Of a DNA stretch of 64,000 nt, positions 9,574 to 18,634 are shown in pieces. Location: positions 1,012,438 to 1,076,437 of the forward strand of contig NZ_LMUS01000006.1 in NCBI RefSeq assembly GCF_009765835.1, in the 5' to 3' direction. Numbering within the stretch: position 1 is the stretch's first letter; every line of letters starts with the position of its first letter. The translations under genes were made by a program, and so were the position numbers. The notes under the pieces were generated by a model. The model had not been told where the DNA came from, ran no database searches, and was given only the letters and a program-made list of their open reading frames with translations. The stretch comes from Granulicella sp. L56. Lineage in GTDB: Bacteria > Acidobacteriota > Terriglobia > Terriglobales > Acidobacteriaceae.

Positions 9574-10035
9574 ATGGCCAATCCGATCACCTTCAAGCCA
9601 CTTCCCGTCGATCCGCACCTCGAACTCGAGCGACGGCTCAACGCTGCTCCGCGTGAGCACGCCGAGGCCCTGCTGGTCGTCTACGACATTCTGCAAGCGG
9701 CTCATGACAATGGCTTGCTCGATACCGCTCACGGCCTCATCAGCGCTCGCGATACCATCTTCGGCAAGCTCGCCGAGTACGCTAAAACTCCCGAGGGTGA
9801 GACCGGCATTCGCAATCTGCTGGCTGCCGCTAAGGTGCTCGCCTCGCTCGATCCTGAAGTTCTCGACCAGTTATCAAGATCTGTGGTCGATGCATCGCAG
9901 CAGCATCAGCCGGAGCAAAAGCCGCCGAGCCTTTGGCAGCTCTTCAAACGCACCAACAGCGAAGATGGACGCCGCGGCCTGTCCTTTCTTACGCTTCTGC
10001 TATCGGGTCTCGGCAGATCGCTTAAGAGTCAATAG
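9574..10035 (+). CDS. DUF1641 protein, partner of FdhF
   Basis: A 153-aa protein with the DUF1641 pattern (AHDNGLLDTAHGLISARDTIFGKL-like helical core in two parts). DUF1641 proteins are regularly encoded next to FdhF-like enzymes, as in the Bacillus yrhD-yrhE pair. GAGGAG lies 8 nt before the ATG and the gene begins 25 bp after the oxidoreductase stop, so they are one operon. Its role in assembly or in membrane or electron-carrier docking is not known. Confidence 0.85.
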   Translation: MANPITFKPLPVDPHLELERRLNAAPREHAEALLVVYDILQAAHDNGLLDTAHGLISARDTIFGKLAEYAKTPEGETGIRNLLAAAKVLASLDPEVLDQLSRSVVDASQQHQPEQKPPSLWQLFKRTNSEDGRRGLSFLTLLLSGLGRSLKSQ

Positions 10036-10096
10036 CAAGCCTGAATCTTATGGATGCGAGTCATTTCTCCGTACCATTGTTCTGAAAGTTGGTTCG

Positions 10097-10540
10097 ATGT
10101 CTAAGCGTATTTTTCTATTGTGTTCGTGCGTTCTCTTGTTTATGCAATTGCCGGGAGCTGCGCAGACTTTAACCAAAGGCGTAACTGCGGAAGATCTTCC
10201 CCCCGTCATCCTCTCAGGCTTGCAGGCTTATAAGGATAAAGGTCCGGACGAAGCCGTTCGTCTTTGGATTAAGGACAGCCCCATCGACGGAAGCAAGGAA
10301 GCTCTTGGTCAGGCGAACAATTTGCGCCAGGTTCAGGATTTCTATGGTGCCTATCAATCCTTTGAAGTCATTAGCGCCTACGAAATCGGGCATCGAACGC
10401 GGATATTTTATTTAACTTTGAACTTCGAGAATGGCCCGCTCTTTGCCAAGTTTGTCGTCTATCAATCGAACCATCGCTGGATTTTGACGAGTTTTAACTT
10501 CAATACCAAAGAAGAGATGATTCTTCCTCCGCTTCTATAG
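10097..10540 (+). CDS. Secreted protein of unknown function
   Basis: A 147-aa protein with an N-terminal signal peptide (KRIFLLCSCVLLFMQLPGAAQ, cleavage probably after AAQ). The mature part resembles a small alpha+beta, cystatin/NTF2-like fold: it has the sequence FYGAYQSFEVISAYEIGHRTRI followed by alternating strands, but I cannot assign a family. The ATG at 10097 is the first in-frame methionine in front of the signal peptide; the open frame upstream runs through the DUF1641 gene and is not used. Confidence 0.6.
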   Translation: MSKRIFLLCSCVLLFMQLPGAAQTLTKGVTAEDLPPVILSGLQAYKDKGPDEAVRLWIKDSPIDGSKEALGQANNLRQVQDFYGAYQSFEVISAYEIGHRTRIFYLTLNFENGPLFAKFVVYQSNHRWILTSFNFNTKEEMILPPLL

Positions 10541-10597
10541 AGACTGCCACAGCGGCTGGATGGAATCGTTGGCGGAAGCGTCGTATCATAGAGGGGT

Positions 10598-10822
10598 ATG
10601 GCATTTCCGATTAAAGTTTGTGTCGTCTGCAAAGAAGAGTTCGAGCTCAAGCCCGATAAGCCCGGTTTCGCTAACCGCTGCCCAGAGTGCAGCGTTCCCG
10701 AAGAATCAACCGACGGCTCTACCAAGCAACGTATGGATGCGGACGAGCGCAAGTCTGCCTCCGAGGCGAATGAGGCCCGCAGGCAGGCGATGCGCAACCT
10801 TCTCTATCGCAAAGACAGCTAA
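10598..10822 (+). CDS. Small zinc-ribbon protein
   Basis: A 74-aa cytosolic protein with two Cys pairs, CVVC (8-11) and CPEC (28-31), which form a probable rubredoxin-like zinc ribbon, followed by a charged helix (ERKSASEANEARRQAMRNLL). Similar short proteins occur in Terriglobia but have no assigned function. It is separated from the secreted protein gene by 57 bp. Confidence 0.6.
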   Translation: MAFPIKVCVVCKEEFELKPDKPGFANRCPECSVPEESTDGSTKQRMDADERKSASEANEARRQAMRNLLYRKDS

Positions 10823-10964
10823 CAGATCCCTTCTCTGCTCAACAGGACGAAGCCAGCATCTCCCGCGTCTTCTTCGCCAGCGTCAGCAGAAAGGCCCGCG
10901 CACACTCAGCATCCATGGCAGAGAGTATGGCGCGTAGCTCCAGGCAACGCAAGCAGCGGTGGAT

Positions 10965-11204
10965 TTAGGGGTTCATTTTCAGCGAAGTCCGGGCACTTTT
11001 CTTTAGCCGGGCGACCTTCAGCAGGCACACGATAGAGATACCCAGGAGCACCCCGCATCCAAACCCCAGAACAGCATCACTATGCGTCCCTAAAGGCAGC
11101 TTCCGAACGATGGAAGGGAAGACGGCAATCAGGACAGCACAAACGGCTGGCACTACAGTAAGAATCCTCTCCTTGCGGCTGCGACTATCCCCATGATTTT
11201 CCAT
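10965..11204 (-). CDS. Small two-helix membrane protein
   Basis: A 79-aa protein with two hydrophobic stretches (about 14-33, LTVVPAVCAVLIAVFPSIV, and 42-63, DAVLGFGCGVLLGISIVCLL) and basic ends. No family is recognised and no strong ribosome-binding site is visible. It could be a real small inner-membrane protein; coding status is moderately supported by the clean hydrophobic pattern. Confidence 0.45.
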   Translation of the reverse strand: MENHGDSRSRKERILTVVPAVCAVLIAVFPSIVRKLPLGTHSDAVLGFGCGVLLGISIVCLLKVARLKKSARTSLKMNP

Positions 11205-11317
11205 GCACCGAGTCTAATTGCAGCAATCTCTCTTCACAATCGCAAAGTTATCGATAGGACGAAGCCAGCAACTTTCCTGTCCTTATGCGTGGGCGCAAGC
11301 GGCCCATTCTGGAGGAT

Positions 11318-11767
11318 TCACCGGTGCGCAACGAGAAGAAAGCAAACCATCGCGGCGACTAAAGCAGCAACGCGCAGGTGATGGAACGTGGTCCATCTTT
11401 GATGCTCGCGCTGTGCTTCTTCGGGAAAGGATTTGGCATCAAGCTGCATCATTCGGTTATTGATGGGCACAAGGAAGAGAATAGTAAGGACGATTACTGC
11501 AAACCAGATGACGCTGGCGGCGATCAACAAAGTGCTGCCGGGTTCGTGGCGTTCGGCGATGGTCTCTACGAGGAGAAGCAGCAGGCTGAGCCCATACCAG
11601 AAAGGCATTGCGTGGCCGAGCCTTGCTGCAAACAGGCTGACCGCTTTGGCGTGTGCGCGGTCCTCCAGCTTTTGCAGCACCGGGTTGATGAAGACGGATA
11701 CGGCAAACTCGGTGCCGATGAGTAAGCCTATGCAAATGGTGGTCGCGATATATAGAAAAGATGTCAT
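11318..11767 (-). CDS. DUF1772 (anthrone oxygenase-like) membrane protein
   Basis: A 149-aa inner-membrane protein with four hydrophobic segments and the features of DUF1772: an N-terminal GTEFAVSVFINPVLQ helix, a central WYGLSLLLLLVE helix and the loop VPINNRMMQ...WTTFHHLRVAALVAA. The family includes fungal anthrone oxygenases and many bacterial proteins of unknown function placed next to HxlR or TetR regulators. Here it is divergent from an HxlR gene, with an 18-bp palindrome between them, so it is probably repressed or induced by that regulator. Confidence 0.8.
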   Translation of the reverse strand: MTSFLYIATTICIGLLIGTEFAVSVFINPVLQKLEDRAHAKAVSLFAARLGHAMPFWYGLSLLLLLVETIAERHEPGSTLLIAASVIWFAVIVLTILFLVPINNRMMQLDAKSFPEEAQREHQRWTTFHHLRVAALVAAMVCFLLVAHR

Positions 11768-11823
11768 CCCTTAGCTCCTGAACTTCAGACGCCATCGGGA
11801 CGTACACTGACTCAAAGATCTGT

Positions 11824-11841
11824 ACTGACAAATTTGTCAGT
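11824..11841. promoter_or_regulatory. Palindromic operator between DUF1772 and hxlR genes
   Basis: ACTGACAAATTTGTCAGT is a perfect 18-bp palindrome in the 103-bp divergent intergenic region, 30 bp before the HxlR start and 57 bp before the DUF1772 start. Its symmetry and position fit the binding site of the dimeric HxlR regulator encoded alongside. Confidence 0.65.
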
Positions 11842-11870
11842 CGAATCGGAGTGAGCGGGGAGGTTGATCA

Positions 11871-12251
11871 GTGCCGGTTTCGAAGAAGGAGATCTCCGCG
11901 TGTCCCATCGATGCGATGCTGTCGGTCATCGACGGTCGCTGGAAGGGAACGATTTTGTGGCGGCTGTCGGAGGGGCCGATGCGGACCAGTGAGTTGCATC
12001 GCACTATCCCCGGGATTACGCAACGTATGTTGATCCGGCATCTGCAGGAGCTGGTGCAGAATGGAATTCTGGTGCGGCATCAGGAGCGAAGTATGCCGCC
12101 CTGTGTCCGTTACTCGATCTCAAAGTATGGCTTGACGCTTTTGCCTGTATTGGAAGAGATATGCAAGTGGGGAAGGAATCATCTCAGGATCTGTGCAAAG
12201 ACGGCCATTTCAATGAATCGATTAGACATAAATGTTGCACTTCAGACTTGA
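11871..12251 (+). CDS. HxlR family transcriptional regulator
   Basis: A 126-aa winged-helix regulator. The CPIDAMLSVIDGRWKGTILW opening, with the redox-sensitive Cys (residue 11) found in many HxlR members, and the recognition region RTSELHRTIPGITQRMLI followed by the wing (GILVRHQERSMPPCVRY) are diagnostic. GTG start at 11871 with GGAGG 8 nt upstream. It probably responds to an electrophile or oxidant and controls the divergent DUF1772 gene and itself. Confidence 0.92.
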   Translation: MPVSKKEISACPIDAMLSVIDGRWKGTILWRLSEGPMRTSELHRTIPGITQRMLIRHLQELVQNGILVRHQERSMPPCVRYSISKYGLTLLPVLEEICKWGRNHLRICAKTAISMNRLDINVALQT

Positions 12252-12255
12252 ATCC

Positions 12256-12345
12256 GCCGTCTCTCCGCTGCGCTCCGGTCGAGATGACGTTATTTTGGGT
12301 ATCAAGAAGACGTTGTTTGTGGGTGTCGAGATGACGTTGTTTTCG
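12256..12345 (+). repeat. Dispersed palindromic repeat, copy c (degenerate)
   Basis: The stretch CCGTCTCTCCGCTGCG followed by CTCCGGTCGAGATGACGT matches the ends of the elements at 24901 and 41663, without the central stem. Its tail GAGATGACGTT-TTTT is then repeated at 12329-12345, and a shorter AGACGTTGTTT lies between. It sits directly after the HxlR stop. Confidence 0.65.
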
Positions 12346-12372
12346 AATGTTAGGTCTTTTACTCCATGAAAT

Positions 12373-13725
12373 GTGAAAACATACGATATGTCCGAGGGTG
12401 GCAGTAAGGCAGCAGTGACAGAAGCGAGGGCAGGGAGTGCCTTTCACTCGCGCGATTTCCGTCTCTATCAGTCAGCGCGTCTCATGGTCATCGTGGGTGC
12501 CGAGGCGCAATCGGTTGCCGTAGCCTGGCAGGTCTACGCCATCACGCACTCTGCGCTCGACCTTGGCTTCACAGGGCTAGCTCTCTTTCTGCCGGGGCTG
12601 CTATTCGTGTTGGCTGCAGGCCACGTCGCCGACCGGTTCGACCGGCGAAAGATCATCATGGCCTGTTACAGTCTGCAGGCAATTTGTACGATCGTTCTGC
12701 TCTGGCTCTCCCTGACCAAAACCTATATCTCCAATGGCCGGGTGTGGCCTATCTACGCCGTTCTGCTGGGCATCGGGCTGGGAAGGGCATTCAGCGGTCC
12801 CGCCTCCAGTGCGATGCTGCCCAGCCTCGTTCCCAAAGACCACTTCGTTAATGCCGTCACCTGGGGTGGGACCATCAATCAGGCCGCCAACATGGCTGGC
12901 CCGACCGTAGGCGGCCTGCTCTTCACGCTGCAAATGACCGGCGTGATGACGCGCTGGAACGGGGCCGCCATCGTCTACGCCTTCACCCTCGTGATGCTCG
13001 TGAGCTTCCTCATCCTGGTGGGGATGATCCGAACCAAGATGGAGGGCGCAGTCAAAAAAGCGTTCAACGCCAAGACCGTGCTTGCGGGACTCGAATATGT
13101 ATGGAAGACCAAGCTGCTGCTCGGTTCGATCTCGCTGGACCTCTTCGCCGTACTGCTGGGAGGGGCGGTTGCCCTGCTCCCCATCTTCGCCACCGACATT
13201 CTCCACGCCGGTCCGCGCGGCCTTGGCCTGCTTCGCGCCATGCCTGCCGTCGGCGCGCTCGCCGTCTCGCTGGTGATGGTCATCAAGCCCATCAAGCGTA
13301 ACGCCGGATGGCTGATGCTGGGCTGTGTTGGACTCTTCGGCGCGGCCACCATCGTCTTTGGCCTCTCCAGAAATATCTGGATCAGCCTGATCGCCCTCGT
13401 CCTCGTCGGCGGCAGCGACATGGTCAGCGTCGTCATTCGCGGCAGCGTTCTGCAGTTGGCCACGCCACCCGAGATGCGCGGCCGCGTCAGCGCCGTCAAC
13501 TGGATCTTCATCGGCGCATCGAACGAGTTTGGCGAGTTCGAAAGCGGCCTCACCGCGCATTGGTGGGGAGCCGTTCGCGCCGTCGTCGTCGGTGGCATCG
13601 GCACCCTCGTTGTCATGGGTGCGGCAGCGGCATTCTTCCCTGCTCTTCGCCAGGCCGACGCTCTGACTGCGGAATCCTTGATGAACACTGAACTGGAATT
13701 GAGTGTGGCCGAACCGGTCGATTGA
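12373..13725 (+). CDS. MFS transporter (EntS-like exporter)
   Basis: A 450-aa inner-membrane protein with about 12 predicted helices. It belongs to the MFS_3 group (enterobactin/drug exporters): HSRDFRLYQSARL N-terminus, GHVADRFDRRKIIM between helices 2 and 3 (the MFS signature loop), and PSLVPKDHFVNAVTWGG. These proteins export siderophores or small toxic compounds; the substrate here is unknown. GTG 12373 is the longest start; ATG 12388 is equally possible, since neither has a good ribosome-binding site. Confidence 0.9.
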   Translation: MKTYDMSEGGSKAAVTEARAGSAFHSRDFRLYQSARLMVIVGAEAQSVAVAWQVYAITHSALDLGFTGLALFLPGLLFVLAAGHVADRFDRRKIIMACYSLQAICTIVLLWLSLTKTYISNGRVWPIYAVLLGIGLGRAFSGPASSAMLPSLVPKDHFVNAVTWGGTINQAANMAGPTVGGLLFTLQMTGVMTRWNGAAIVYAFTLVMLVSFLILVGMIRTKMEGAVKKAFNAKTVLAGLEYVWKTKLLLGSISLDLFAVLLGGAVALLPIFATDILHAGPRGLGLLRAMPAVGALAVSLVMVIKPIKRNAGWLMLGCVGLFGAATIVFGLSRNIWISLIALVLVGGSDMVSVVIRGSVLQLATPPEMRGRVSAVNWIFIGASNEFGEFESGLTAHWWGAVRAVVVGGIGTLVVMGAAAAFFPALRQADALTAESLMNTELELSVAEPVD

Positions 13726-13761
13726 ATGAGAGAGTAGAGAGTGGCATCAGGAGGGCAGCAA

Positions 13762-14505
13762 ATGCAGAGTGGCGCAAAGGCAGCGATTGCAGGGACCATC
13801 ATCTTGCTGGCAGCGGTCGGCGCACGCGTAGGCATGATCTACCACGAGCGTAACGCCCCCGCGAAACTCCCAGCCGCAACCGCAAGCGATAAGCTCTCCG
13901 ACGACGATCTCGTCTTCCTGAAGAAGAAGCGCCCCGACTCGATGGCCGACATCAAGACGCTCTACGGCACCACGGTCTGGGTCTCCGCTGGCGGGCAGAT
14001 GGACTACTACCCCTACGCCGGGCATCATGTCGACTACGGCAAGAGCGCCGGCATTCTGCAAGGCGCTGAGGCGTTGCTCATCAAAGATGCCGTCGAACAG
14101 GTCGCTCCGAAGAACGCCACCTTCCGCATCCCCGGCGGCGACCGCCAAGTCTCGCTGGTCTTCACATTGCCGCAATCGCCTGACCCGGCAAAGGAATATG
14201 CAACACCGGTAGGCTACCGGCAGGATGGCCAATACACCTTTTACACCGACGAGATCTTCTTCTACGACGACCCCCATCAGCTCTACCAACACTGGGGGCC
14301 TGAGATCTGGAAGGCCGTCGATACGCATCAGGTCATCCTGGGCATGAACGAGCGCCAGGTCGAGCTTTCGCTCGGTCAGGTCAGCAAGAGCCTCAGCCAG
14401 GACTACGGCAACCGCATGGTCGTCTTCGCCAACATGGGCCATCCCATGGCCGTCACCTTCGTCAAAAACAAGGTTACCGCCTTCCGCCCCGATCAGGGAT
14501 TCTGA
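13762..14505 (+). CDS. Membrane-anchored protein of unknown function
   Basis: A 247-aa protein with one N-terminal helix (about 5-25, AKAAIAGTIILLAAVGARVGM) as signal anchor and a soluble periplasmic part with DYYPYAGHHVDYGKSAG and a HQVILGMNERQVELSLGQ segment reminiscent of SmpA/OmlA-type 'GM...V...LG' domains. ATG 13762 is chosen over GTG 13741 because AGGAGGG lies 7 nt upstream of it. The gene starts 36 bp after the MFS gene and may be co-transcribed. Function unknown. Confidence 0.65.
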   Translation: MQSGAKAAIAGTIILLAAVGARVGMIYHERNAPAKLPAATASDKLSDDDLVFLKKKRPDSMADIKTLYGTTVWVSAGGQMDYYPYAGHHVDYGKSAGILQGAEALLIKDAVEQVAPKNATFRIPGGDRQVSLVFTLPQSPDPAKEYATPVGYRQDGQYTFYTDEIFFYDDPHQLYQHWGPEIWKAVDTHQVILGMNERQVELSLGQVSKSLSQDYGNRMVVFANMGHPMAVTFVKNKVTAFRPDQGF

Positions 14506-14558
14506 CCGCGTAGTCGGCCTCGACCATGCGCCTGGAGAGTTAAGCCGTACCCATAAGC

Positions 14559-14592
14559 CGAATGCCCGTCACCGCAAGGGGACGGGCATTCG
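14559..14592. terminator. Terminator-like hairpin between convergent genes
   Basis: CGAATGCCCGTC / GACGGGCATTCG, a perfect 12-bp stem with a 10-nt loop, lies between the convergent genes ending at 14505 and 14623. No T-run follows on either strand, but the stem is long enough to act as a shared 3'-end element. Confidence 0.55.
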
Positions 14593-14622
14593 CACTGTTC
14601 AATACCACTAAGACCGAAGGCT

Positions 14623-16104
14623 CTAGCTCTGCATCTTCTCGACGGCCAGCCCTACCCGCAGCATTGTGCCTTCGTCGAAGTGCTTGCCCATGATCTGCAC
14701 GCCAATCGGCAGGCCATCTTTCGTCTCTCCGCAAGGAACGCTCACCCCGCAGATACCGGCCAGGCTGGCCGCGACCGAGTAGATGTCGGCAAGGTACATC
14801 GCCACCGGGTCGTTCGTCTTCTCGCCCAGCTTGAACGCCGGAGTCGGCGTCATTGGCCCGACGATCACATCGACCTCGTTGAACGCCGTCAGGAAATCCC
14901 GTGTCAGCAGCGCTCGAACCTGCTGCGCTTTCTTGTAGTAAGCGTCGTAGTATCCCGCCGAAAGCGCATACGTTCCCAACAGAATGCGGCGCTTGACCTC
15001 AGGCCCAAATCCTTCGTCGCGCGTCTTGCGGTACATCTCCGAGAGCGTTTTGGCTTCGGCACTTCGCAGACCGAACCGTACGCCATCAAAGCGCGACAGG
15101 TTCGACGAAGCCTCCGCCGTCGCAATCACGTAGTAGGTCGGAATCGCATATTTCGTGTGCGGCAGACTTACCTGCTTGATCACGCACTTCTCCGCTTTGA
15201 GGCCATCGAGAACCTTCTCAATCGCCGCACGGATCTCCGGGTCTAACCCCTCGCCAAAATACTCGGCGGGAACGCCAATCCTCAGCCCCTCAACCGGCTT
15301 CTCCAGCGCGCCCACGTAGTCGCCCACTGGACGGTCGGACGAAGTAGCGTCCATCACATCCTGTCCGGCAAGCACCTGCAGAACGGTTGCGGCATCCTTC
15401 ACATTGTTCGTAAACGGCCCCACGCGGTCGAGCGAGGACGCAAACGCAATCAGCCCATAGCGCGACACGCGCCCGTAAGTCGGCAGCACACCAACCACGC
15501 CGCAAAAAGCTGCGGGCTGCCGAATCGAACCGCCCGTATCCGTGCCTAGCGTGGCCACGGCAAATCCAGCCGCCACCGCTGCCGCGCTGCCACCGCTCGA
15601 CCCGCCCGGAACGCGGTCTAAAGCCCGTGGATTCAGCACCGGCCCATAAGCCGAGTTCTCATTCGAGCTGCCCATCGCAAATTCATCGCAGTTCAGCTTG
15701 CCCAGCAAAACCGCGCCAGCCGACTCCAGCTTCGTCACCGCCGTAGCATCGTATGGAGGGCGATATCCTTTGAGAATCAGCGACCCAGCCGTTGCCGGCG
15801 AGCCCTTCATCGTCAGCACGTCCTTGATACCCACCGGAACGCCAGCCAGCGCAGGCAACTGCTCGCCCTTCGCTGCCAAGGTATCGATCTTCGCAGCCTG
15901 GGCCAAAGCGCGCTCCTTGCTCAAGGCAAGAAAGCTGTTGATCCCTTTGCCCTTGTCCCCATCATCGGCAGCAATCCGCGAGTAGTGCAGTTCCGCCATC
16001 TCCGTGGCCGTAGCCGACCCATTCGCTACACCAGCCCGCACTGTATCAATCGTAAAATCCATCGCTCTATCTTTCTCTTTTGCTATCTCGGAAGTCTTCG
16101 GCAT
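14623..16104 (-). CDS. gatA: Asp-tRNA(Asn)/Glu-tRNA(Gln) amidotransferase subunit A
   Basis: Amidase subunit that releases ammonia from glutamine for transamidation of misacylated tRNA. About 493 aa with the amidase-signature features: catalytic Lys in [14 protein letters not shown], the [14 protein letters not shown] serine loop and the [15 protein letters not shown] segment with the cis-Ser and nucleophile Ser. ATG 16104 overlaps the gatC stop by one base (TGATG), which suggests coupled translation; family alignments would also fit ATG 16062 ([11 protein letters not shown]). It is the last gene of the glycosyltransferase-gatCA operon. No gatB is present in the window. Confidence 0.95.
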   Translation of the reverse strand: MPKTSEIAKEKDRAMDFTIDTVRAGVANGSATATEMAELHYSRIAADDGDKGKGINSFLALSKERALAQAAKIDTLAAKGEQLPALAGVPVGIKDVLTMKGSPATAGSLILKGYRPPYDATAVTKLESAGAVLLGKLNCDEFAMGSSNENSAYGPVLNPRALDRVPGGSSGGSAAAVAAGFAVATLGTDTGGSIRQPAAFCGVVGVLPTYGRVSRYGLIAFASSLDRVGPFTNNVKDAATVLQVLAGQDVMDATSSDRPVGDYVGALEKPVEGLRIGVPAEYFGEGLDPEIRAAIEKVLDGLKAEKCVIKQVSLPHTKYAIPTYYVIATAEASSNLSRFDGVRFGLRSAEAKTLSEMYRKTRDEGFGPEVKRRILLGTYALSAGYYDAYYKKAQQVRALLTRDFLTAFNEVDVIVGPMTPTPAFKLGEKTNDPVAMYLADIYSVAASLAGICGVSVPCGETKDGLPIGVQIMGKHFDEGTMLRVGLAVEKMQS

Positions 16105-16430
16105 CAACGCTCAATCACCTTAGGGACCTTGAAGAAGCGGCCATCCGTCTCGGGAGCCGCCGCCATCACCGCAGCGCGATCCAATGAAGGCCGCACCGCA
16201 TCTTCGCGCAGTGTCTCGCCGTGCTCGTGCCGCTCTCCGCCCAGCATCTCGCCCACCTGCGCCATCGGCAGAACGTCCTTCGTATCCAACTCATTCAATT
16301 GAGCTATATGGCCCAGAATGGCATTCAAGTCCCGCTGCATGCGCGGCTCTTCCTCTGCCGTCAGCTCCAGATTCGCCAGCTCCGCCACCCGCCGAACATC
16401 CTCAATCGTTACCTCAGCCTGCTCACTCAT
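16104..16430 (-). CDS. gatC: Asp-tRNA(Asn)/Glu-tRNA(Gln) amidotransferase subunit C
   Basis: A 108-aa helical subunit that stabilises the GatA-GatB complex. The family pattern [16 protein letters not shown] near the N-terminus (about 11-26) and the central [15 protein letters not shown] helix followed by DVLPMAQV are clear. The start overlaps the upstream DUF721 gene by 4 bp (ATGA) and the stop overlaps gatA. Confidence 0.95.
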   Translation of the reverse strand: MSEQAEVTIEDVRRVAELANLELTAEEEPRMQRDLNAILGHIAQLNELDTKDVLPMAQVGEMLGGERHEHGETLREDAVRPSLDRAAVMAAAPETDGRFFKVPKVIER

Positions 16431-16717
16431 CGCGCATTATTCCTCTTCACTTTAAAGTGTATCCTGCTCACCTTCACGCCCGCGATGCGCCCCATCTGCC
16501 CGGCAAGCTGTCCCTGCATACTCATCATCTGCTGCAGCCACGCCCCCTCCTGCACCTCGATCCAGACCTCGCCATCGGCATACCCCACCACCGTTCCCCG
16601 CTCGGCCATCGCCTTGCCGCAGGCCACCGGCCATGCCGCCGCCAGCTTGTCCTCGGGCCGCATCGCCTGCAAGCTCCGTCCCAGCGTCCCCCGCAACAGC
16701 GTTCTCATATCTTCCAT
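16427..16717 (-). CDS. DUF721 (DciA-like) protein
   Basis: A 96-aa protein of the DUF721/DciA family: GTLGRSLQAMRPEDKLAAAW, then a KH-like region with GEVWIEVQEGAWLQQM and LAGQMG. DciA proteins recruit the replicative helicase in bacteria without DnaC/DnaI; here the family seems to coexist with the DnaC-like ATPase at 5691. ATG 16717 overlaps the TAA stop of the glycosyltransferase by one base and the TGA stop overlaps the gatC ATG, so it is translated from the polysaccharide operon. Assigning the helicase-loading role is inference. Confidence 0.75.
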   Translation of the reverse strand: MEDMRTLLRGTLGRSLQAMRPEDKLAAAWPVACGKAMAERGTVVGYADGEVWIEVQEGAWLQQMMSMQGQLAGQMGRIAGVKVSRIHFKVKRNNAR

Positions 16718-17913
16718 TACTCTGCCTCCGGGGTGCTCGCCACCATCGCGCTGACGGCCTCGGGCATCTTTTCCAAAATAAACTCGCGCATGCTCCGCAG
16801 AAATACCGGGGTCGCAAACTCTCCAGCCCATCTCCGCGCCACTGCCGCATCGAACTTTCCGGCGGCATCCGCGGTCTCAAATCGCAAGATGCCATCCATC
16901 ACAGACTTCACCGTCTGCTCAGAAAAGTAAATTCCAGTGGCCTCGCCTTCAGTTGAACCCAATCCCCGAACCGTCTCCAGCGAGCCGCCAGCCCCGTAAG
17001 CAATCACCGGACGCCCACAGGCCTGCGCCTCTAGCGGCACCATGCCAAAGTCCTCATCCGCCGCAAACAAAAGCGCACGGCACACCGCATACTCCTGCCA
17101 GAGCGCCTCAGTCGTCATCTCGCCTAGAAAACTGACATCCGCCGTGCCGGCAAGCTTCCTCAACCGGCCCTCCTCCGGCCCTGTCCCGGCGATCCTCAGC
17201 GTTCGCCCCAGCCGCGCACAGGCCTCCACCATCAATTCGGTGCGCTTATATCCCACCAGCCGCCCGGCGCAAAGATAATGCTCTCCCGGTTCAGTCACCC
17301 GCGCCCGATTGAGATCGATGGGAGGATGAATCACCACGCTCTCCCGCCCGTAACAGCGTCGAATCCGGTCAGCCACATACTCGGAGTTCGCAATAAAGTA
17401 ACTGACCCTCTGCGCGGCCTGTTCATCCCACGCTCGCACCCGTCCTGCTGTAGCTGAAAATACCGCGCGCGTCACGCTCCCCATCTGCGCACGGTACGTC
17501 TCGTAACCGTCATAGAGATACCGCATCGGCGAGTGGCAATAGCAGAGATGCACGGCCCCGGCATCCACGCGCACGCCCTTCACCGGTCCCGAGTCTGACG
17601 AGATCACCAGGTCGAACCCCCGCAGATCCAGCCGTTCCGTCGCCATCGGATAGAGCGGCATCATATGCCGGTGATAGTTCCTGGCCAGCGGAATCCGTTG
17701 CAGAAATGAAGTATGAAACCGCCGTCCCTGTAACCCCTCCGGAATTCCCGGAGCCTCTGCCATTAGAGTGAAGATTTCAGCCTCAGGAAATAGCGAAGCA
17801 ATGCATTCTGCGACACGTTCCCCACCACCCCGCGTCACAAACCAATGATGAACAATGGCGACCCGCACCCGTCTTCCCAACTCTCTCTTATGTTCTTCTT
17901 CAGAACGCCCCAT
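16717..17913 (-). CDS. Glycosyltransferase family 4
   Basis: A 398-aa GT-B enzyme that transfers a sugar from a nucleotide donor, probably onto the lipid-linked glycan primed by the neighbouring sugar transferase. The N-terminal domain shows HHWFVTRGGGERVAE; the C-terminal GT1 domain has AGRLVGYKRTELMVEA and the donor-binding EDFGMVPLEAQACGRPVIAY motif (E-x7-E type). The overall pattern resembles WbaZ-like mannosyltransferases; the sugar is not certain. It starts 14 bp before the end of the sugar transferase gene. Confidence 0.9.
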   Translation of the reverse strand: MGRSEEEHKRELGRRVRVAIVHHWFVTRGGGERVAECIASLFPEAEIFTLMAEAPGIPEGLQGRRFHTSFLQRIPLARNYHRHMMPLYPMATERLDLRGFDLVISSDSGPVKGVRVDAGAVHLCYCHSPMRYLYDGYETYRAQMGSVTRAVFSATAGRVRAWDEQAAQRVSYFIANSEYVADRIRRCYGRESVVIHPPIDLNRARVTEPGEHYLCAGRLVGYKRTELMVEACARLGRTLRIAGTGPEEGRLRKLAGTADVSFLGEMTTEALWQEYAVCRALLFAADEDFGMVPLEAQACGRPVIAYGAGGSLETVRGLGSTEGEATGIYFSEQTVKSVMDGILRFETADAAGKFDAAVARRWAGEFATPVFLRSMREFILEKMPEAVSAMVASTPEAE

Positions 17914-18634
17914 CCTGGTTAATCACGGTCGAGAACGTCTTCAACAGGATCACGGTGTCCTTCGCCAGCGACCAATTCCCCACATACTCGCAGTCCAGCG
18001 CGACCCGCTCATCGTAAGTCAGCGAGCTGCGTCCCGAGACCTGCCATAGCCCTGTCAGCCCCGGTTTCACCTTGCAGTAGCAGCTAAAACAGTCGCCGTA
18101 CTTCTCCACCTCTGCCGCCACGATCGGCCTTGGCCCCACCAGGCTCATCTGTCCGGTCACCACGTTCCACAGTTGCGGCAGCTCGTCCAGGCTGTATCTC
18201 CTGAGAAAGAAGCCGATCTTCGTAATCCGCGGATCGATTCGCAGCTTGTGGGTCTTGTTCCACTCCATCCGGGCTTCCGGATGATCCGACAGATGCTTCT
18301 CCAGCACCTCAGCCGAGTTCACGCACATCGTCCGGAACTTCCACATCGAAAAGAAAGCGCCATGCCGCCGGATGCGACGGTGCGAGTAGAAGATCGGCCC
18401 CGGAGAGTTCCACGCGACCACCGTTGCCACAACTCCCAGCACCAGCAAGGCCACCGGCAGCGATACCGCCACCAGCAACAGATCAAGAGTCCGCTTGATC
18501 ACCCGGTAACGGAAGTACTCCGATGGCAGCTCTGTCTCCCACTGCACTCGCCGCAGAGGGTACCCCATCACTTCCGTATACGAATATGAATCTTCTATTA
18601 CCGCAACCGGCGATTCGGGAGATTCAGCCTGCAT
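17900..18634 (-). CDS. Undecaprenyl-phosphate sugar phosphotransferase (WcaJ/WbaP-like)
   Basis: A 244-aa initiating transferase that loads a sugar-1-phosphate onto undecaprenyl phosphate at the inner membrane. The bacterial sugar transferase domain begins with the basic KRTLDLLL stretch and a membrane hairpin ([20 protein letters not shown]), then shows the family hallmarks [29 protein letters not shown] and [14 protein letters not shown]. It lacks the long N-terminal four-helix domain of full WcaJ proteins. I use ATG 18634 because AGGA lies 5-6 nt upstream; an earlier in-frame codon at 18850 would add a basic, non-conserved extension. First gene of the operon that ends with gatA. Confidence 0.9.
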   Translation of the reverse strand: MQAESPESPVAVIEDSYSYTEVMGYPLRRVQWETELPSEYFRYRVIKRTLDLLLVAVSLPVALLVLGVVATVVAWNSPGPIFYSHRRIRRHGAFFSMWKFRTMCVNSAEVLEKHLSDHPEARMEWNKTHKLRIDPRITKIGFFLRRYSLDELPQLWNVVTGQMSLVGPRPIVAAEVEKYGDCFSCYCKVKPGLTGLWQVSGRSSLTYDERVALDCEYVGNWSLAKDTVILLKTFSTVINQDGAF

